A DNA stretch of 64,000 nucleotides from Chryseobacterium sp. FH1 (GTDB lineage Bacteria > Bacteroidota > Bacteroidia > Flavobacteriales > Weeksellaceae): NCBI RefSeq assembly GCF_000735135.1, contig NZ_JPLZ01000005.1, positions 62,001-126,000 of the forward strand. Reading direction: 5' to 3'. The first letter of the stretch is position 1. Each line of letters begins with the position of its first letter. Both the position numbers and the translations under genes were made by a program. A model generated the notes under the pieces. It saw nothing but the letters and a program-made list of their open reading frames with translations, had not been told where the DNA came from and did no database searches. Positions 34,241 to 43,555 of this stretch are shown here, one piece after another.

Positions 34241-34523
34241 AAATATTTATACTGATATTATTCAAAATAAATATCCGAATAAGCAAAACGACTGTGCCCT
34301 AATTCTTAAAAAGTCTAATCTTTCTGAGCTGGATGTGATAGCACTGAACAAAATTATTTTTGGTAAAGCTGACAATCAGAAATACAAGTCTTACAACAAA
34401 ACCACAATTCTGGAAATTTTGGATTACAAAAAGAAGAAGAAGCTGAACGATTCTCAATTGGCAAATCATTTCCAGCTAAGTAGAAATACCGTTGCCAAAT
34501 GGAAAAAAATGTTTTTGATTTAA
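34224..34523 (+). CDS. Small HTH protein of unknown role, second of an overlapping pair
   Basis: A 99-residue protein with a C-terminal helix-turn-helix (SQLANHFQLSRNTVAKWKKMF, about 77-97) preceded by a basic, lysine-rich helix and a short N-terminal helical domain. The start overlaps the preceding HTH gene by 17 bases in another frame, so they are translationally coupled. It carries no catalytic domain. The pair lies between paoABC and the B12 locus with no terminal inverted repeats visible. Function unknown; a two-part transcription regulator is one possibility. Confidence 0.75.
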   Translation: MKPNYKNIYTDIIQNKYPNKQNDCALILKKSNLSELDVIALNKIIFGKADNQKYKSYNKTTILEILDYKKKKKLNDSQLANHFQLSRNTVAKWKKMFLI

Positions 34524-34635
34524 TTGTAAATTATTTTTCAATCTCTTTTATGAAAACTTAAACTATTGATTGTTTTGACTTTGCGTTTGATTTTTTTAAA
34601 ACAGGTCAAATCATATTTTATAAATCTATTTTATA

Positions 34636-34643
34636 TATCTTTG
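34636..34643 (+). promoter_or_regulatory. -7 box for the cobalamin locus
   Basis: TATCTTTG matches TAnnTTTG and lies just before the conserved start of the riboswitch. No clear TTG at the expected distance is seen. Confidence 0.6.
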
Positions 34644-34647
34644 CGCC

Positions 34648-34815
34648 AATCTGGTGAGCCGTAAAAAGCGCTTAATAGGGAATCCGGTGAAAATCCGGAG
34701 CAGACCCGCTACTGTAAGCTTCACACAAAGGTTTTTGAAAATTGTATCCACTGTTTGCTTGTGCGGATGGGAAGGATTTCAAAAACGAAGTAAGTCAGGA
34801 GACCTGCCAGAAGTT
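34648..34815 (+). promoter_or_regulatory. Cobalamin (adenosylcobalamin-type) riboswitch
   Basis: The leader shows the hallmarks of a B12 aptamer in order: a GGTGAGCCGTAAAA-like start, AATAGGGAATCCGGTGAAAATCCGG with GAGCAGACCCGCTACTGT downstream, and the B12 box AGTCAGGAGACCTGCC at 34793-34808. It precedes a TonB receptor and three surface genes, which are therefore expected to be shut off when cobalamin is plentiful. Translation starts 119 bases after the box. Confidence 0.95.
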
Positions 34816-34933
34816 TAATATTTGACGCTTTCGTGGAATAAAGCTTAGTCAACAATGATTTTGTACAGCATACACTGTGCATTATCCTTGCTTTCTTACC
34901 TCCATTAGCGTCATCATTATTCGATATGAGCTA

Positions 34934-36955
34934 ATGGTGACACGACTTACTTTCCGGTTTTTTAGAACCGCTGTTTCAATATTTGTAACAGCCTCATCCT
35001 TTTGTTTTTCCCAGTCAAAAAAGGATACGGTTGCCGAAACGGAAATTCTAAAAGTAGAAGTTTACAAAAAGAATTTTAAAAAAATCTTGCCAGCTCAAAC
35101 GCTTTCCGGAGAACAACTGGAAAGACTGAATAGCCAATCTGTTGCAGATGCACTGAGATATTTCTCAGGTGTCCAAATCAAAGATTACGGTGGAATAGGT
35201 GGAATGAAAACCATCAATATTCGAAGTATGGGAAGCCAGCACGTTGGCGTTTTCTATGAGGGCATCCAACTCGGAAATGCTCAAAATGGATTAGTCGATT
35301 TAGGAAGGTTTTCTTTGGATGACATTGAGGAAATTTCACTTTACAACGGACAAAAATCCGAAATTTTCCAGCCTGCAAAGGATTTCGGATCTTCTGGTTC
35401 GATTTATCTTCAGCCCAAAACACCCAGTTTTAAACTTGATAAAAAAACAAATCTCGTTCTGAGAGTGAAGAACAGTTCTATTGATTTGTTCAATCCATCA
35501 TTTCGATTGGAACAAAAGATTTCAGATAAAATTTCAGCAAGTTTCAGTTCAGAATTTTTACAGAGTGATGGGATTTATAAATTTCGATACCGCAAGAAAT
35601 ATCCTGATGGTGAAACGGCTTATGACACGATTGCCAAACGATTTGATTCTGACATCAAAGCCAGACGCTTCGAAACCAACCTTCACGGAACTCTCAATAA
35701 TGGAAGCTGGAACATCCGAGGTTACGGTTATCTATCCAACCGTGGAATTCCGGGAGCGATTGTTAATAATAGATTTGGTGCCAGAGGACAACGGATGGTT
35801 GATGAAAATTATTTTGTTCAGGCTAATTTCAGAAAGATACTGTTTCCAAAATTGGAGACACAATTCAAAGCTAAATTTGCTTATGATTACACGCATTTTA
35901 TTGATACAGTTTCATCTATAAAAATCAATAATCAATATATTCAGAGAGAGGTTTATTTGTCCTCATCTAATCTTTACTCAATTACACCGAAGTGGGATTT
36001 TAGCGCCAATTTTGATTTTCAATATAACAATATGGATGCTTTTGGGACGGGGATTTATAACTTTTCATTCCCGACTCGTTATACTTCACTAGCTGCTTTT
36101 GCAACCACTTATGAATTTGGTAAGTTTAAATTTTTAACAAGTCTATTGGGAACTTTTGTACACGAGGAAGTAGAAATGAATGCCAAATCTCCGGATAAGA
36201 ACGAGTGGACACCAGCTACTTTTTTAAGTTATCAACTTTCTAATGACTTTATATTGAGAGCATTTTATAAAAGAATGTTCAGGATGCCGACTTTCAACGA
36301 TTTATATTACACCAATATCGGAAATACATTTTTGAAGCCAGAATTCACCAATCAGTATAATGTTGGTTTCACTTATCAGAAATTTTATAAAAATCAAACC
36401 TTTCAGTCTTTTTATGCAAAGATTGATACTTACTTCAATGCAGTTCAGGACAAAATCATCGCCGCGCCCAACGGAAGTATGTTCCGCTGGACAATGTACA
36501 ATCTGGGCGAAGTTGAGATTATCGGAACCGATGTAAATCTACAAGCTGAATTACAATTTGGAAATTTAAAAATAAAGCCTTTACTAAGCTATACTTATCA
36601 GAGTGCGCGAGATTTTTCTGATCGAAAAGACCCTTATTTTGGCGACCAGATTCCTTACACACCTTGGCATTCAGGAACATTTACGCTGATGTCAGATTGC
36701 AAAGATTGGTCGTTCAATTACAGTTTTATGTATGTTGGCGAGCGTTATGATGTGAGTCAGAACAATATTGCGTTCAACTACATCCAGCCTTGGTACACAC
36801 ACGATCTATCGATTCAGAAAAAAATCAATTGGAAAAACTATCAATTCAAAACAAGCTTGGAAGTGAACAACATTTTCAATCAATTCTATGAAGTGGTTTT
36901 AAGTTATCCAATGCCAGGACGAAATTTTAAACTTGTTGTAAGTTTCACATTATGA
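34934..36955 (+). CDS. btuB: TonB-dependent cobalamin receptor (BtuB-like)
   Basis: A 673-residue outer-membrane receptor with a signal peptide (ends near SSFCFSQ) and a plug domain starting with LSGEQLERLNSQSVADALRYFSGVQIKD and the NIRSMGSQHVGV segment, followed by a 22-strand barrel ending in an aromatic/hydrophobic strand (NFKLVVSFTL). Control by the cobalamin riboswitch just upstream identifies the substrate as a corrinoid. The ATG at 34934 gives a proper signal peptide; the longer frame from 34877 adds 19 residues that would precede it. Its stop codon overlaps the next ATG by 4 bases. Confidence 0.92.
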   Translation: MVTRLTFRFFRTAVSIFVTASSFCFSQSKKDTVAETEILKVEVYKKNFKKILPAQTLSGEQLERLNSQSVADALRYFSGVQIKDYGGIGGMKTINIRSMGSQHVGVFYEGIQLGNAQNGLVDLGRFSLDDIEEISLYNGQKSEIFQPAKDFGSSGSIYLQPKTPSFKLDKKTNLVLRVKNSSIDLFNPSFRLEQKISDKISASFSSEFLQSDGIYKFRYRKKYPDGETAYDTIAKRFDSDIKARRFETNLHGTLNNGSWNIRGYGYLSNRGIPGAIVNNRFGARGQRMVDENYFVQANFRKILFPKLETQFKAKFAYDYTHFIDTVSSIKINNQYIQREVYLSSSNLYSITPKWDFSANFDFQYNNMDAFGTGIYNFSFPTRYTSLAAFATTYEFGKFKFLTSLLGTFVHEEVEMNAKSPDKNEWTPATFLSYQLSNDFILRAFYKRMFRMPTFNDLYYTNIGNTFLKPEFTNQYNVGFTYQKFYKNQTFQSFYAKIDTYFNAVQDKIIAAPNGSMFRWTMYNLGEVEIIGTDVNLQAELQFGNLKIKPLLSYTYQSARDFSDRKDPYFGDQIPYTPWHSGTFTLMSDCKDWSFNYSFMYVGERYDVSQNNIAFNYIQPWYTHDLSIQKKINWKNYQFKTSLEVNNIFNQFYEVVLSYPMPGRNFKLVVSFTL

Positions 36956-38088
36956 GAAAACTAAATCTAATTTTAATAGCTTTTGCATTGATTAATTTAA
37001 TGTCTTGCAGAACGGACGATATCATCATTCGAGAAGAAGTCGAAGAAGGTCTTTCTCAACCGGAAAATACAGCTATCAAAGGATTTTATCTTTTGAATGA
37101 AGGCAATATGGGAACTAACAAGGCGACTTTGGATTTCTTCGATTATATGACTGGAACTTATCACAGGAATATCTACTCCGAAATTAATCCAAATGTTGTA
37201 AAAGAGCTTGGTGATGTTGGCAACGACATCAAAATTTATGGAAGTAAGATGTATGCAGTCATCAATGTGTCTAATAAAATCGAAGTTCTGGAAGCTAAAA
37301 CGGCTAAAAGAATCAAAACTATTAATCTTGAAAACTGCCGTTATGTGACTTTCAAAGACGGGAAAGTGTATGCTTCAAGTTACGCAGGTCCGGTTGTTCT
37401 TGATCCCAATGCACCGCTTGGAAAAGTTGCTGAGATTGATACAGTCTCACTTGCCATAAAACGCGAGGTTGTCGTGGGTTATCAGCCGGAAGAAATGGCG
37501 ATTGTCGGAAGCAATCTTTACGTTGCAAACTCAGGTGGCTACCGTTTTCCAAATTACGATAGAACCGTTTCAGTCGTTGATTTGAACACTTTTACCGAGA
37601 CTAGGAAAATTGATGTAGCGATTAATCTTCATCACATTGCAAAGGACGATGACGGCGATTTGTATGTGAGTTCCAGAGGCGATTATTACAATGTTCCGTC
37701 CAGCTTATTCTTGGTTGACTCCAAAACGGGAATAATGAAAAAAGATTTCAAAATCGCCGTAAGTGAAATGACAATCGTAAATGGTAAACTCTATTATTAT
37801 GGGAACGAATTCAATTACAACACGCATGCTTACACAAAATCTTTCGGAATTATAGATGTAAAAACGGAACAGATCATCTCAAGCAAAATCATCGACCAAG
37901 AATATGTGGACGCAATCAAAACGCCGTATGGAATTGCTGTCAACCCAATCACAGAAGACATTTACATCACCGATGCAAGAAATTACGTTTCCACAGGATT
38001 TGTCTATTGTTTCGATCAAAACGGAAAGTTCAAATGGAAAACCGAAGGCGGAAATATCCCTGCACACTTTGTTTTTCTTTATAAATAA
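36952..38088 (+). CDS. Surface beta-propeller lipoprotein (BtuG-like; YncE/DUF5074 type)
   Basis: A 378-residue lipoprotein (MRKLNLILIAFALINLMSC, Cys19) made of repeated beta-propeller blades (GFYLLNEGNMGTNKATLDFFD, SKMYAVINVSNKIEVLE, YGIAVNPITEDIYITD). In gut Bacteroides the surface propeller BtuG binds corrinoids with very high affinity and works with BtuB; the same architecture, position and B12 control here suggest the same role (inference). It overlaps btuB by 4 bases and is followed 5 bases later by another lipoprotein gene. Confidence 0.86.
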   Translation: MRKLNLILIAFALINLMSCRTDDIIIREEVEEGLSQPENTAIKGFYLLNEGNMGTNKATLDFFDYMTGTYHRNIYSEINPNVVKELGDVGNDIKIYGSKMYAVINVSNKIEVLEAKTAKRIKTINLENCRYVTFKDGKVYASSYAGPVVLDPNAPLGKVAEIDTVSLAIKREVVVGYQPEEMAIVGSNLYVANSGGYRFPNYDRTVSVVDLNTFTETRKIDVAINLHHIAKDDDGDLYVSSRGDYYNVPSSLFLVDSKTGIMKKDFKIAVSEMTIVNGKLYYYGNEFNYNTHAYTKSFGIIDVKTEQIISSKIIDQEYVDAIKTPYGIAVNPITEDIYITDARNYVSTGFVYCFDQNGKFKWKTEGGNIPAHFVFLYK

Positions 38089-38093
38089 AATCA

Positions 38094-39302
38094 ATGAAAA
38101 TGAAAAATAAATTCCTAAAACTCTCTTTGCTTTCAGTTTTTACAATTGGAATCATTGCTTGCAAAAGTGATCGCGATGAAAACGATGAAATAACTTCTCC
38201 TGCAGAAGTTCTCAAAGAGTTCTACACCATAGACCGCTTCAAAGTTTTAAACATTAATCCTAATATCTCAGGAGCTTCAAAACTCACTTGGAGTGTCAAT
38301 GACTCATTGCTTTCAGAAAATTCGGCTTTGGATTTTATAAGTCCGTTTGCAAAAACTTATCCTCTGACTTTGAAAGTTGAAAGTAATGGAACAACTATGA
38401 CCTACAATTCAAAAATCATCGTCAGCAAGGAAACCTCGATTTACAGCAAGTATATTTCCAACGTCTTCGATTTCCGTCCAGCAGTTGGTCAATTTATTAA
38501 TGAAATCCCGGAATATGTTTTGGGAAACAAAGTAGAAGATATGATTCAGAAAGCGAAACAATCTTTAGTCGGCTCCAATCCTTCGATGATTACTTTGGGA
38601 GGATTTGGCGGTTATGTTATTTTCGGTTTCGATCATACGATTCCAAATATGAATGGCAGAGATTTTAAAATTTTAGGAAATGCCTTTTGGGGTGATTTGT
38701 CTCAGGACGAGCGTGCAGGATCTTGTGAGCCGGGAATTATTCTTGTGGCTTATGACAAAAATAAAAACGGGAAACCCGATGAAGATGAATGGTACGAGAT
38801 TGCAGGAAGCGAATATTTCAAAAATACCACGATTAAGAATTATAGCATCAATTACTTCAAACCCGACGAAAATAAATTGCCGGTTCCCGGAAACGAATAT
38901 TGGGAAAACGATGTGGAATATATCAAATGGACTGACAATTTGGGAAATTCGGGTTACAAAACCCGAAACGTTTTCCATATCCAAAGCTATTATCCATTAT
39001 GGATTACGGATGCTTCTTATCAATTTGCCGGGACAAAACTCGCTAACAATTACTATGACCAAAGCGGAACCGGAACTTATTGGGTTGGAAAATCTTATGC
39101 CTTTGGATATGCAGACAACGCTCCGAATACCGACGAAGCTTCCAATATCGATATTTCCTGGGCAGTTGATAAAAACGGCAATTACGTCAAACTTCCCGGA
39201 ATCGATTTCGTGAAAGTTTACACTGGAATCAATCAGGAAGCGGGATGGCTGGGAGAGGTTTCTACGGAAGTAGCCGGCGCTTACGACTTACATTTAAAAT
39301 AA
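38094..39302 (+). CDS. Cell-surface lipoprotein of the B12 locus
   Basis: A 402-residue lipoprotein (signal ends IIAC, Cys23) with an N-terminal Ig/PKD-like stretch (about 40-110, TWSVNDSLLSENSALDF) and a larger C-terminal domain with acidic loops (AYDKNKNGKPDEDEWYEIAGSEYF) that could bind calcium. It matches surface proteins often found beside BtuB/BtuG-like genes in Bacteroidota; whether it binds cobalamin, as BtuH of Bacteroides does, is not known. It lies 5 bases after the propeller gene and 28 bases before the next, so all four are one operon. Confidence 0.82.
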   Translation: MKMKNKFLKLSLLSVFTIGIIACKSDRDENDEITSPAEVLKEFYTIDRFKVLNINPNISGASKLTWSVNDSLLSENSALDFISPFAKTYPLTLKVESNGTTMTYNSKIIVSKETSIYSKYISNVFDFRPAVGQFINEIPEYVLGNKVEDMIQKAKQSLVGSNPSMITLGGFGGYVIFGFDHTIPNMNGRDFKILGNAFWGDLSQDERAGSCEPGIILVAYDKNKNGKPDEDEWYEIAGSEYFKNTTIKNYSINYFKPDENKLPVPGNEYWENDVEYIKWTDNLGNSGYKTRNVFHIQSYYPLWITDASYQFAGTKLANNYYDQSGTGTYWVGKSYAFGYADNAPNTDEASNIDISWAVDKNGNYVKLPGIDFVKVYTGINQEAGWLGEVSTEVAGAYDLHLK

Positions 39303-39330
39303 TCAATAAAAATTCTTTAAAACAATTAAA

Positions 39331-41610
39331 ATGAAAAAGTTTTATCTTTTGACATTGCTGTTGTTCTTTGCATTTTTTACCAATGCACAGGTCACAGTTC
39401 AAGGAGTTCAGAGAAATGATCTCAAAGCGAACTCAATTAAAAAATCGCAATCCAAAAAATCGGATTTCAGCCTGGATGACATCGTCTATTGGGTTGGAAC
39501 AGGAACCAATGAGGCGGCTTTCGTAGTTCAATGGAACGATGCCAAAAATCCAGATGCTTTAGTTTGGGGTTTCAGATGGAATGGCACCGCAACGGGTGAA
39601 GATATGCTGAAAGCCATTGCGAAAACTGATAAGAGGTTTTTCTCACTTTTGTATCAGGGAACGCAATTTGGAACGGCGATAGGTGGTTTGGGTTTTGATC
39701 GTGACGGACAAGGCTCTGTTGGACTATACAATAATGGAAACGTCACTTATCCACTTTATCCAGTCGCTGGCATTATCAATACTACCGCTTATGATTTTGA
39801 CAATTATACAGCGATTGATGCCAATGACCATTGGCAGGCAGGCTGGACGAGCAAAGGTTATTGGTCTTACTGGGTGAAAGACCCGACTGATATAGACTTT
39901 GACTATTCTGGTTTAGGTGCTAGCAGCAGACAGTTGATAAATGGTTCTTGGGATGTTTGGAATTATAATCCGGAATTTAACTCGCCAGATATTTCTTCGA
40001 CTTTGACGCCTGTTTCAACTTACTCAGCCCAGGCAGATTTTACCAAAGGTTATTTTATGGTGAATGAGGAATGGTTCGGTCATACCAACGGTTCAGTGAA
40101 TTTTGTAGGGGAAAACGACCAAATCTATTACAGAGTTTACAGCGAGAATAATAACAATCAAGCTTTCGGAGCTACAACCCAGTTTGGAACGATTTACGGA
40201 GACAAATTCTACTTTATCTCAAAACAAGCAGCTGATGGTGGTGATACACAATACACACCTGGCGGAAGATTGGTGATTGCAAATGCTACGACGATGGAGA
40301 AGATCAAAGGTTTTGATAACATCGGTGGAGGAGACGGTAGATCTTTCGTAGGTGTAAATGATAAACTTGGTTACATCGGAGCTTCCAATGGTATCTTTAC
40401 TTTTGATATAGAAAATCTTCAAGTCGGAAGTGTGATCACAGGAACTGGTGGCGGAAGTCAATACGCAGGACAGATCGGCAATATGATAAGAACTTCGCAA
40501 TATGTTTTTGCGGTGAAGCAAAATGCAGGCGTATTGATTATCGATCCTAAGACCAATGCTTTAGTCAAGACAATTTCTGGTGCCTTCCATTCAATTGTTC
40601 AAGCAAAAGACGGAAGTGTTTGGGCGATTCAAAATCAAAAATTGGTCAACATCAATCCAACCACTTTTACAACGACAGAGTATGCGCTTTCAACTGCAAG
40701 TCAGTATCTTGGTTCTTGGGGCGCTTGGAATGCAGGAAGCTTCACTTACAGTAATCAGCAGAATGCATTGTATTGGATGAACTCTGTGAATGCATTCACT
40801 TCAGGTGCAAAGGTGATCAAGTTTGATGTGACAACAAAAACGCTTGTTGATAATTTCATCACCATTCCAGGACAAGACGGTACTTACAAACAAATCCCGT
40901 ACGGTGCAGCTTTGAGAGTTGATCCGGTTTCTGACAGATTGATTTTGAACACTACAGAAAGCGGTTATGGCGCACATTACCAAAAAAACTGGATTCACAC
41001 CTATGATAACACTGGAGCTTTGCTAAGCACAAAAACCTTGAATGATTATTATTGGTTTCCAGCAGTAACGGTTTTCCCAGACAATAATTTGCCGGTTGTG
41101 GCTTCTGCTTTTCCAACAGAAACGACTTTGAGTGGTGTGATGAAAATCGATTTGAAAACTGTGGTTTCCGATGAAGATAATTTGTCTTCAGCGATTGTAA
41201 AATCAATCAAATCGAATAGTAATCCTATAGCAGTTTTGGCTGAGGTGAATGCGGATGATGAATTGGTTCTGACACCTCAAAATGCCGGAACAGCAAATCT
41301 GCTTATTAGTTTTAATTCCAATGGAAAGGTGGTGGAAAAGACGTTGACCGTTATCTCGTCATCTCTGGCTGCTACGGCTGATGTTAAAAAAATAGATTTA
41401 AGTATCTATCCGAATCCAACGACAGAAATTTTGAATATTAAAACGCTAGACAAAGTTCTTGAAGTTTCCATATTTGATGCGACCGGAAAACAGATCAATG
41501 CTAAAATTGTAAATGGACAACTCAATGTTAATTCTCTCACGAAAGGAAATTATATCCTGAGGATTGTAACTAACAAAGCCGTTTACCAAGAGAAATTTAT
41601 CAAGAAATAA
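39331..41610 (+). CDS. T9SS-exported beta-propeller protein of the B12 locus (DUF5074-like)
   Basis: A 759-residue secreted protein. After a signal peptide (ends FTNAQ) there is a domain of about 210 residues (SLDDIVYWVGTGTNEAAF, ALVWGFRWNG), then a beta-propeller of the DUF5074/YncE kind (about 235-590; GDKFYFISKQAADGGD, VFAVKQNAGVLIIDP), an Ig-like segment (about 590-670), and a type A T9SS sorting domain starting IYPNPTTEILNIKTL and ending YQEKFIKK. It closes the riboswitch-controlled operon. A second corrinoid-capturing propeller on the cell surface is an attractive role but is not proven. Confidence 0.85.
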   Translation: MKKFYLLTLLLFFAFFTNAQVTVQGVQRNDLKANSIKKSQSKKSDFSLDDIVYWVGTGTNEAAFVVQWNDAKNPDALVWGFRWNGTATGEDMLKAIAKTDKRFFSLLYQGTQFGTAIGGLGFDRDGQGSVGLYNNGNVTYPLYPVAGIINTTAYDFDNYTAIDANDHWQAGWTSKGYWSYWVKDPTDIDFDYSGLGASSRQLINGSWDVWNYNPEFNSPDISSTLTPVSTYSAQADFTKGYFMVNEEWFGHTNGSVNFVGENDQIYYRVYSENNNNQAFGATTQFGTIYGDKFYFISKQAADGGDTQYTPGGRLVIANATTMEKIKGFDNIGGGDGRSFVGVNDKLGYIGASNGIFTFDIENLQVGSVITGTGGGSQYAGQIGNMIRTSQYVFAVKQNAGVLIIDPKTNALVKTISGAFHSIVQAKDGSVWAIQNQKLVNINPTTFTTTEYALSTASQYLGSWGAWNAGSFTYSNQQNALYWMNSVNAFTSGAKVIKFDVTTKTLVDNFITIPGQDGTYKQIPYGAALRVDPVSDRLILNTTESGYGAHYQKNWIHTYDNTGALLSTKTLNDYYWFPAVTVFPDNNLPVVASAFPTETTLSGVMKIDLKTVVSDEDNLSSAIVKSIKSNSNPIAVLAEVNADDELVLTPQNAGTANLLISFNSNGKVVEKTLTVISSSLAATADVKKIDLSIYPNPTTEILNIKTLDKVLEVSIFDATGKQINAKIVNGQLNVNSLTKGNYILRIVTNKAVYQEKFIKK

Positions 41611-41631
41611 TCTTTTTCAAATCTTAAAATT

Positions 41632-41667
41632 AAAGCCTTCAAATTAGATTTTGGAGGCTTTTTATTT
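41632..41667 (+). terminator. Terminator of the B12 operon
   Basis: AAAGCCTTCAAA pairs with TTTGGAGGCTTT (one G-U pair) across a short loop and is followed by TTTATTT. Confidence 0.85.
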
Positions 41668-41680
41668 GTTTGGTTGTAAT

Positions 41681-41712
41681 AAAAAAGAGCACTCTCCGAA
41701 AAGAATGCTCTT
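41681..41712 (-). terminator. Terminator of the hexuronate operon
   Basis: Read on the minus strand, AAGAGCATTC pairs with GAGTGCTCTT over an 8-base loop (10 bp, one G-U) and is followed by a T run. It lies 26 bases after the uxaA stop codon. Confidence 0.85.
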
Positions 41713-41738
41713 AATAAAAACCTTAAAATTCAAAAAAA

Positions 41739-43349
41739 TTATAATGACACCCCTCGTTTCCAAGGGATAAATACATCCTGTTTCAGTTGGTCTGCTTTTG
41801 TTTCAACGTTGCCACTTGCCAATTCGATAATATAATCTACGATCTCCTCACCAACTTCCTGAATGCTTTTTTCGCCTGTGATCACAGTTCCTGCATTCAC
41901 GTCGATGATGTCCGACATTCTGTTAATCAATGCTGTGTTAGAAGATATTTTGACAACCGGAGCAATCGGATTTCCCATCGGATTTCCTAAACCTGTGGTG
42001 AACAAAACAACTGTTGCGCCTGCGCCAACCAAACCTGTGGTACATTCTGCATCGTTTCCTGGCGTGTTCAAAAGATTCAGACCTGGTTTCGAAATATATT
42101 CCCCATAGTCCAAAACATCGACGATCGGTGCAGTTCCCCCTTTTTTGGAAGCGCCTGCAGATTTCATCGCGTCAGTGATCAATCCGTCTTTGATATTTCC
42201 TGGCGATGGATTCATATCAAATCCTGAACCTGCATCTACAACGGATTTTTCGAAAGCCTTCATTAATGTTAAGAACTTGTCTGCTTTTTCCTCATCAACG
42301 CATCTGTTCATCAACTCCTGTTCTACACCGCACAATTCCGGAAATTCTGCCAAGATTGTTTTTCCGCCCAACGCGGCAAAAATATCGGACACAACGCCCA
42401 AAGCAGGATTGGCAGATATTCCTGAGAATCCATCGGATCCACCACATTCCAAACCAATACTTATTTTAGAAACTGGTGCCGGTTGACGTTCGATTTTATT
42501 GGCTCTTTTGATAGCTTCGAAAGAATCTTTGATCACCATTTGGAACATCTTATCTGTAGTTCCGATTTTCTGTTGTTCGAAGACCAAGATTTCCTTGTCG
42601 CTGTTCGGACTCATTTCCTTCAAAGCATTTTGAAAAATATCAACCTGAAGATTCTGACAGCCTAAACTCAAAACTGTTGCACCAGCTACATTCGGGTTGT
42701 TCACATAACCTGCAAGCAACTTTGCCAACAGTTCCGAATCTTGTCTGATACCACCACAGCCACCTTGGTGATTGATGAATTTTACCTCGATATTTTCCAG
42801 AAGATTCTCATTTCTTGAGTTGTCTTCTATCTCTGCAATGTTTTTTTCCTCAATCAAAGAGCGTAGGAAGTTCTTGTAGGAAACCTCTTTCTTCGGCAAC
42901 AGTTCGTTTTCGAAGATGTCTTTCAGTTTCTCGATATTCTTATTTTCACAGAACACCAAAGGGAAGAACAACCAGACATTTTTGGTTCCAACTTGTCCGT
43001 CAGAACGGTGATAACCATTAAACGTTTTGTCTTTCCACTTGTCAACATTTGGAGGTGTCCAGCCAAGATCTCCTGTTTTTTTGAAAACTGGTTCGCTCTC
43101 GTGCTTCACATTTTCTGTGGTAATGACTTCGCCCTTTTTGATAGACTGATTGGCTTTCCCAACTATAACACCATACATGATGATGTGGTCTCCGCTTTCG
43201 AAATCTTCTCCGGCGAATTTATGTTTTGCTTTAGTATCCTTCAGAACCTGATACGGCGTACCGTCTAACTCGACGAATTCACCTTCGTACAAGTCCATCA
43301 GCGCTACAACAACGTTGTCTTTTGGATTTACTTTTAATACTTTTTTCAT
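41739..43349 (-). CDS. uxaA: Altronate dehydratase
   Basis: UxaA dehydrates D-altronate to 2-dehydro-3-deoxygluconate (KDG) in galacturonate catabolism. The 536-residue protein has an N-terminal SAF domain (about 1-90) and a C-terminal catalytic domain (about 105-535) with conserved cysteines and GG motifs (NHQGGCGGIRQDSELLA, IGLECGGSDGFSGISANPALG, TTGLGNPMGNPIAPVVKISSNT). It is the last gene of the minus-strand operon, 206 bases after uxaB; the gap carries repeats and possibly a second promoter. Confidence 0.94.
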   Translation of the reverse strand: MKKVLKVNPKDNVVVALMDLYEGEFVELDGTPYQVLKDTKAKHKFAGEDFESGDHIIMYGVIVGKANQSIKKGEVITTENVKHESEPVFKKTGDLGWTPPNVDKWKDKTFNGYHRSDGQVGTKNVWLFFPLVFCENKNIEKLKDIFENELLPKKEVSYKNFLRSLIEEKNIAEIEDNSRNENLLENIEVKFINHQGGCGGIRQDSELLAKLLAGYVNNPNVAGATVLSLGCQNLQVDIFQNALKEMSPNSDKEILVFEQQKIGTTDKMFQMVIKDSFEAIKRANKIERQPAPVSKISIGLECGGSDGFSGISANPALGVVSDIFAALGGKTILAEFPELCGVEQELMNRCVDEEKADKFLTLMKAFEKSVVDAGSGFDMNPSPGNIKDGLITDAMKSAGASKKGGTAPIVDVLDYGEYISKPGLNLLNTPGNDAECTTGLVGAGATVVLFTTGLGNPMGNPIAPVVKISSNTALINRMSDIIDVNAGTVITGEKSIQEVGEEIVDYIIELASGNVETKADQLKQDVFIPWKRGVSL

Positions 43350-43398
43350 AATTTTTAAGTATTTTAAAAATTAATTGTTTGTCATTTAATAATTATTT

Positions 43399-43546
43399 GG
43401 GCAGCTTTTCCGTCTTCCGCTTCCAATTGCCACTCTGAGGTTCTCAAAGAGTCCGCTCAAGTCGGGCTGCGGATTTGTAAAATTCTTTCACACAGTCAGA
43501 GTGATAGAAATTTATCAGCTTTTGTCAGGCTGAGGCTCTCGAAGCC
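43399..43546. repeat. Repeat cluster between uxaB and uxaA
   Basis: The 206-base gap between two operon genes contains a diverged, inverted relative of the 20548-20633 element (GCAGCTTTTCCGTC... to ...GTCGGGCTGCGG, 43400-43473) and a copy of the dispersed repeat also found in prmC (GTCAGGCTGAGGCTCTCGAA at 43524-43543). A further TCTGAGGTTCTC word sits inside the first element. No ORF is seen. Confidence 0.55.
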
Positions 43547-43555
43547 AAATAAATA

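Noticed and set aside
33764-34523. Insertion sequence
   Set aside because: The pair has HTH domains but no catalytic domain, and I could find no terminal inverted repeats or target-site duplication.
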